DNA of 64,000 nucleotides. Source: Lunularia cruciata. Lineage: Eukaryota; Streptophyta; Marchantiopsida; Lunulariales; Lunulariaceae. The stretch is taken from assembly GCA_948567375.1 (NCBI GenBank), contig OX419761.1, positions 43,996,243 through 44,060,242 on the forward strand, read 5' to 3'. This document shows, piece after piece, positions 58,555 through 64,000 of the stretch; positions within the stretch are counted from its first letter, which is position 1, and each line of letters opens with the position of its first letter. A model generated the notes under the pieces. That model searched no databases. It saw only the letters and a program-made list of their open reading frames with translations, and was not told the origin of the DNA. A program made the position numbers and the translations under genes.

Positions 58555-61500
58555 GAGAGTGTGGAGACGGGAGAGGAGAGGGAGAGATGTGAGAGGGAAG
58601 AACCATATGTTATGAGTGCTCTCTAGCATAGCACTCGGAGTGAATAATTGATTCTGTTTGTTTTTCAATTTCAGTTCCATTGGTAGATTGAAGACTATGG
58701 AGAATTGATTAGAAAGTTATGAGAATTTTAAGGTTTTTTAGGGTTTACAGTGATCTGTACACATTGAGAGTGATGTTTCGGGAATTTTTATTTCTAATCT
58801 CTTGGTTTTCATGATTAAGTTCTATGGGAATTTAGTTTTAAAATTTTGGAGATGAAATTTGAAACTTATAAGAGTTTGTAAATTTTAGGGTTTGGAGAGA
58901 TTGTATTTTCTTATGCGAGTTGGGATGTGAGAGGTTGTGGTTTTGTAAGTATAGGGAGATATGGAGGAGTGCATCATGTGTAACTATCATTATTTTTGTA
59001 CTAGCCATGGCTACACCTCCCCATGTGGAACCACCTAGAACGGCTCAAGATACACCATGCTCGGTGTGTCACCGATGCTTTACCTTGCAAGGGGTAAAGA
59101 CCCATGTGGAAAGGATGCACAACTACTCTGATTGGACCACTTGGGATGCCCATGCAAGGCAAGCGACAACAGTGACACTCGAGAATACGCACATTTCTTC
59201 TATCTCTTTTTTAACTGTTCCAGGGATACCAATCAAGTTGTGGGAGTGGTTAGCTTCTCATGCGAGTTGCATTTTGGTGTTATTTGAGACTAGTTTTCCA
59301 TGTCCTCATCTATTCCATAGGCTACCCCACACACTCCATAATGAGGCTAGACAGGCTTTTTGCCTACCACTTGATCATTTGGTGCGTGATCCCTTGGACG
59401 AGTTAGCATGGTTCCTATTCCTCTTACTCCCTCGGTGGTGTCTTCATTATATTAGAGGGAGACGTGTGGGGCGTAGATAGGTGGCTGCTAGATTTCACCA
59501 ATTTTGAGCAGCCATTCAGGAGGAGTCTATTAGGGCTACATGCTTTAGGATACAAGTTTCACCACAAGATACCATAGAGTCCACTCGATTACGATGTTGT
59601 AGGACATTGGGTCATGCGGGAGAGTTTAATAGAGCAACACGAGCGCTACACCCTTTGTCTATGGCTAGTTCTATTGATGAGACTATCTCTTCCCTATGCT
59701 CACTACATCCTATGGCAGTAGAAGGACTAACACTAGAGGTCTTAGATTATCAATCGGAGTAGCCCTTATGTCTTTATAGGTCACATTTTGCACAAGCATT
59801 GTGCATTGCTCCTCGCCTTTTGCTCCTCGCCTTAAGAGAGGCTTGTCAAGGATGGTTTATGAGCACCTTAGAGATTGCTTTCAGGCAGATGATCCTTCTA
59901 GTGGTTTTATGGAGTTATTTTAGGTGGCTACAACAGTAGCGAGAGGAGACATACCTATGTATGTTAGTTGGGTGTTAGATGCTAGTCGACTTCTCACAAT
60001 GGAGAAGGACATAGGGAGCATTAGACCAATTGCTACTAGAGAGATGTTTTTGTGTTTGGTCAGTCGTGCCATTATCCTTTAGCATTGTTCTTAATTTTGA
60101 CAACACCTCAGTCCATATGAGTTTGGAGTAGCTACACCTGGAGGATGTGAGGCTATATCTCTAGGTATTAGAGCACTCCTAGATATCCATGCAGAGTGGG
60201 CCATCCTACAAGTGGATGTTGAGAATGCTTTTAATAGCATCTCATGTGCATCCATATTTAAAAGGCTTATAGAGGCTGGTGGATCCTTGGCAAGTCGTAT
60301 TTCTTTTGTGTGGTCTTTTTATGGCTCTCCTGCTTACCTTTACTACCAGGACGGTTGTTGATAGGAAAGAGTCACCGTCTTTGAGTCAACTGTTGGTACA
60401 TGTCAAGGAGATCCTTTAGGGGGACCCTTATTTGCAATTGCTCACTTTAGAGCTCTCTTATCTACTACTTTGGCCATGCCAGATTGTGTATTTCCCTCCT
60501 TGGCAGATGATACACACATTGTGGGCCTTATATTAGGCAGGCCTTTGATCACTTGACTACCAAGGTCCATCTAGTTGGCTTGAGAGTCAAGGTGTCAAAG
60601 TGCAGGACATAGTCCCCTTTAAGTATCACTCCCCAACTTGAGCTTCCAAAGGGGTGTATCACATCTATAGATGGACTACGTGTTCTTGGAGTGCCGATAG
60701 ATCTAAGGATTTTGTCACACTTCTTAGACGTTGTAGAGGATGTTCTCCATGTGGATGACCTTCCATTTCTAAGGGATCCACATGTGGCATTTAGTATACT
60801 CTCTTGAGTATCGCTCATTGACCAATGTACCTCATACACACAGTTCCCCTTCCTCGTCCTTCCCATCATGTTTGAGAGCCTTTGATAGGAGGATTATGGG
60901 AGTCTTTGGTGATATTATTAGACCAAGGAGTTTTGAGTGTGTGAAAGGGGATTTGGCATGTAAATAGATGGCTTTGCCTATCTTGTGTGGAGGGGTTGGC
61001 TTGCTTTCTATGGAGACAACACTTAGAGCATTTTTGGGTAGTTGTGCTCTCTTGGCACCCATACTTTCCTCTCATTTTGTGGTTGTTGATATGCCAGTTT
61101 TGGAGACTTATGTGGTAGAGGTGAAGGAGGGATCCTATTCTGTCTAGATGTTACTACAGAAGATGAGATAGTGTTTCTCCACAAGCACGAAAGTACTTTC
61201 CATCTTTTTCTTCACTATTGTCAGATTGGACTAGAGGTTTATAGTCTTCCTTGATGGAGTGACAGTATGAGCATATGCTACATTCTCTCTTAGTTGACTC
61301 ATCCATTCCTCAAGCTATTAGAGCACATCTTTTCCCTTGCTCCGGCAAGGGTGCAGGCTCTTGGATCCTAGCTTGACCATACATTAGGGCGTTCTAACTT
61401 GCACCAACTACTTTCTCTATAGTGATGAGGTTTCACTTAGGTTTGGTCCACCTGTTTGCATCTTCATTACTCACTTGTGAGTGTGGTTCTACACTAGATG

Positions 61501-62235
61501 CAACAATGGTTCATATGACATTGTTTCCTTTTGGAGGATAGAGGATAGCTACCCATGATGCTATTAGGGACATAGTGTTTGCTATGGCACAAGAGAGTGG
61601 ATACTTAGCTTGGAAGGAGCATTCATATGCTTTGCAGACGACATGTGTTAGGGCAGATTTATACTTGGTCCAAGATGATCAGGTGACAATAACGGATGTT
61701 ATGGTTATGGATCCTATGCGGGATTCAATTTTGGAGGGAGTGATTACCCATCCTCCTAGATGGGCGGCTAGTGCAGTAGTAGGTTGCAAGGTCTCCAAGT
61801 ATAGGAGCATGCAGTGAGGTCACCTCTTTGTCCCTCTAGCCTTGGAGTTATATGGAGTGATGGACACAATGTTTGACACATTTATCAGGGATTGCATGAG
61901 AGCTTATCATGTTAGGCGCTAGGGGGTACCACTCTCACTCTAATATTTTAGGCATATTTTAGCATATTTTAGGCAGCGTGTGTCCATTGCTCTATAGAGG
62001 TTAGTGGCTAGTGCAATCCATAAGAGAGCAATCACACTAGGTGATGCTTCTTTGGATGGTCCAGTTGTTTGTAGACCATAGGACTTGCATAGCTTGGATA
62101 TCCTAGGTGCAATAGAGCAGATTTCTCATATAGACTTTATTGTGGCCTAGCTCCATTTTACCTTTTTTGTCTCTCCCCTATACTGCTTGATAGGGTCTTC
62201 ACATCCTTTGTGTTCTCTACACTATTTCCTTTTTC
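58555..62235 (+). mobile_element. R2-like non-LTR retrotransposon copy E3
   Basis: It starts GAGAGTGTGGAGACGGG and is colinear with E1 and E2. The 3' region is more eroded: the first stem-loop reads TGTGGCCTAGCTCCA. It ends near CTATTTCCTTTTT. No target duplication was found. Confidence 0.87.
59007..61940 (+). pseudogene. Zinc finger / RT / restriction-like endonuclease protein of E3
   Basis: The first 158 codons after ATG at 59007 are open and link the C2H2 finger (CSVCHRCFTLQGVKTHVERMH) to the downstream WEWLASHASCILVLFETSF region in one frame. This shows the stop after the finger in E1 is secondary. The RT active site reads LADDTHI. The nuclease part at 61575-61817 keeps RADLYLVQDDQ and KVSKYR. 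The middle has many stops, shifts and small deletions, so the copy is dead. Confidence 0.87.
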
Positions 62236-63646
62236 TTCTTTTGATTAGAGGTTGATTAGAGCTTTGCTTTGGCAAAAGAGAAATTGGTCTATGTCTTTTG
62301 AGTAGTGCTTTGCCTTGGCTCTATTGTGCTCATAGAGAGAATATTTTTGTGGGATATTTTTGCAATTTGTGTGCCCACACAATAGTACAAAGAGAAGAGA
62401 ATAGAGGAGAGACAAATTGCTAAAGGTGCATTGAATAGTGGCAAAGCATAGTGGGATGGAAATATCACGGGAGAATAGTGGGTTGAGAAATTAATGTTTT
62501 GATGCTTGGCCAAGAATAGTGGGCATAAGAATTCCATGCAAGAAGAGAATAGTGAGAAATATTTGTTGTGAGGTTGTGCAGTCTAGTATATTGAAGAGGA
62601 CACGGATAATGATAGAAAATATTGCAAAGTGAGTGCAAAGTTTTGCATCAACATTAGGTCAAATTTTGTGAGAGAAGAGTTGAGAGTTTTGCATGAACAT
62701 GGACTCCAAGATTGAGAGATAAGAGACTTAGAGAGAAGATAAGATAAGTTGGTTTATCAACATGCAATGCATCAATACTTGCCAAGAGTTGACCAACAAA
62801 ATTAAGGAATGTATGTGCTTGCAAGTTACAAAGTGGCAAGGTGAACTCAATCTTGTTAGAGAGGGGCGAGGTGAGCTCAACATGGACAGTGATGGATTTT
62901 GGGACAAGGAAGAGTTCATAGACAAGAAAGAAGAAGATATAGTGCTAGGACTTTGCATACTCTTTGCAATATTTGGTAGAAAAAAATGCAATGGATTGTA
63001 GTATTAAATTTGTTTCTCAATTGTTCATAAATTTAGATCCATTTTAGTTTAAACAATTGATGAGGATGGATGTGAATTCCTTTTATACTTTGTTGGAAAT
63101 CATCAAAAATCATAAGGTTTTTGGAAAGAGTGAGTTAGGAAGGAAGCAAACTCCATCTTGGATCTAGCTTGCTGAAGCCCATGACTTGTTTGGTCACAAT
63201 GGGAATGATGCATATATATAGCAAGAGGGATAAATTCCTTGGTTAAGCTCCACTCCGAGATACATCATGAGAGTTATCATTGCAATATTATCTGACTGAA
63301 GTCCAATGAAGTGACATGGCCTAATAGAGGAGAGAGAGAAGGATTTTAAAGGTATTTAGATTGAAAGGATTTTAGCAAGTGTCTATGACTAGTGGATGGG
63401 ATATTGTTTCCTTTAGCACAAAGACCCAAAATTGATAAAAATAACTTACCCAAAATGGGTTTTATTCTATCAATGGACAAGTGGCATGTGATGATATGAG
63501 ATGTATTATACATTTCATGAGTGGTAAGTGGGTACTTTTATACACTTAACCTCTTGATATTTAGGGATTAAGAGCACAATTTAGATTGTGAGTGGAATGT
63601 TGTTTTATACATTTCACCTTTGGTTGTGATAAGTGGTAAGTTGTTG

Positions 63647-63649
<3 letters not shown>
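62236..63649. other. Unassigned AT-rich DNA
   Basis: No gene is supported. 62360-62740 repeats short phrases with GAGAATAGTG and GAGAGAAGA, giving a purine-rich texture. The ORF at 62762-63001 has no motif. Confidence 0.45.

Positions 63650-63729
<80 letters not shown>
63650..63729. repeat. (TA)n microsatellite, about 80 bases
   Basis: Uninterrupted alternating TA. The minus-strand ORF through it (poly Ile-Tyr) is an artefact. The remaining 270 bases to the window end show no feature. Confidence 0.97.
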
Positions 63730-63730
<1 letters not shown>

Positions 63731-64000
63731 CCTTTGGATATGTTTGTTTATTAGCATAGTTTAGTTTCATTGGATATTCAAAAAAATATGAGCCAAGATT
63801 AATATTGTTGGACAGTGATATAAGAGGTGCTTTCTTTTTGTAGTGGTGCTTTTGGTGATACTTTTTGGTAGTATTTAGTGGACCTTGCATATTCTAAAAG
63901 GTTTTTCAAATTCTACTTTGTTCATAGGGATGATAGGTTCTTGTCATGGTATGACTTGTCTTAAGAGACCTGCGTTGTAGAAGGATTTAAATGCCTAGAA

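Noticed and set aside
63648..63890. Minus-strand ORF with a long Ile-Tyr run, and the similar one at 4063-4278
   Set aside because: They are produced by translating the TA microsatellites.

Overview
The window is nuclear DNA from a land plant, dense in transposable elements and AT-rich over most of its length. It holds one confident host gene, a plant-type GDSL esterase/lipase with four introns (54644-56809). Nearly everything else recognisable is retrotransposon: Ty3/gypsy LTR elements of at least three LTR families and three long copies of a non-LTR element. The non-LTR family has an N-terminal C2H2 finger, a reverse transcriptase and a C-terminal restriction-like endonuclease. That R2-like architecture is unusual for a land plant, where L1 and RTE types dominate, and suggests a lineage outside the flowering plants. 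I cannot name the species.

Layout. 1-5421 is a decayed, truncated minus-strand gypsy element (G2). 5422-7084 is the 3' end of an older chromovirus with integrase, chromodomain and LTR. 7548-12709 is old repeat debris: three copies of a second LTR family (L2) and a decayed minus-strand integrase. 14205-21639 is a decayed chromovirus (B) whose 5' LTR carries a second LTR of the same family inserted within it, and whose RNase H is split by an L2 solo LTR. 26387-34188 is a complete minus-strand gypsy element (G1): 679-bp LTRs with no difference I could find, a tRNA-Glu-type primer site, a 1608-codon gag-pol frame and an extra zinc-knuckle ORF upstream of gag. 34189-42929 is mostly unassigned AT-rich DNA with a 506-bp near-perfect inverted repeat (36853-37358) and a solo LTR with a perfect target duplication (40169-40548). 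42930-62235 contains the three R2-like copies E1, E2 and E3, short tail-only copies of the same family, a 120-codon ORF of unknown function, and the GDSL gene between E2 and E3. The right end holds a long TA microsatellite.

Working together. G1 has every part needed for autonomous retrotransposition and looks recently inserted. G2 is an older relative that confirms the extra ORF is a family trait. The non-LTR copies are all broken by stops, yet share a 5' start and a 3' region with two RNA stem-loops. Two copies of about 95 bp consist only of this 3' region and are flanked by target duplications, so the 3' region appears to have been mobilised on its own. The GDSL gene is spliceable with consistent intron phases and keeps Ser, Asp and His, but has unusual substitutions in two signature blocks.

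Limits: all alignments were done by eye. Family assignments rest on motifs; copy age and divergence are qualitative.
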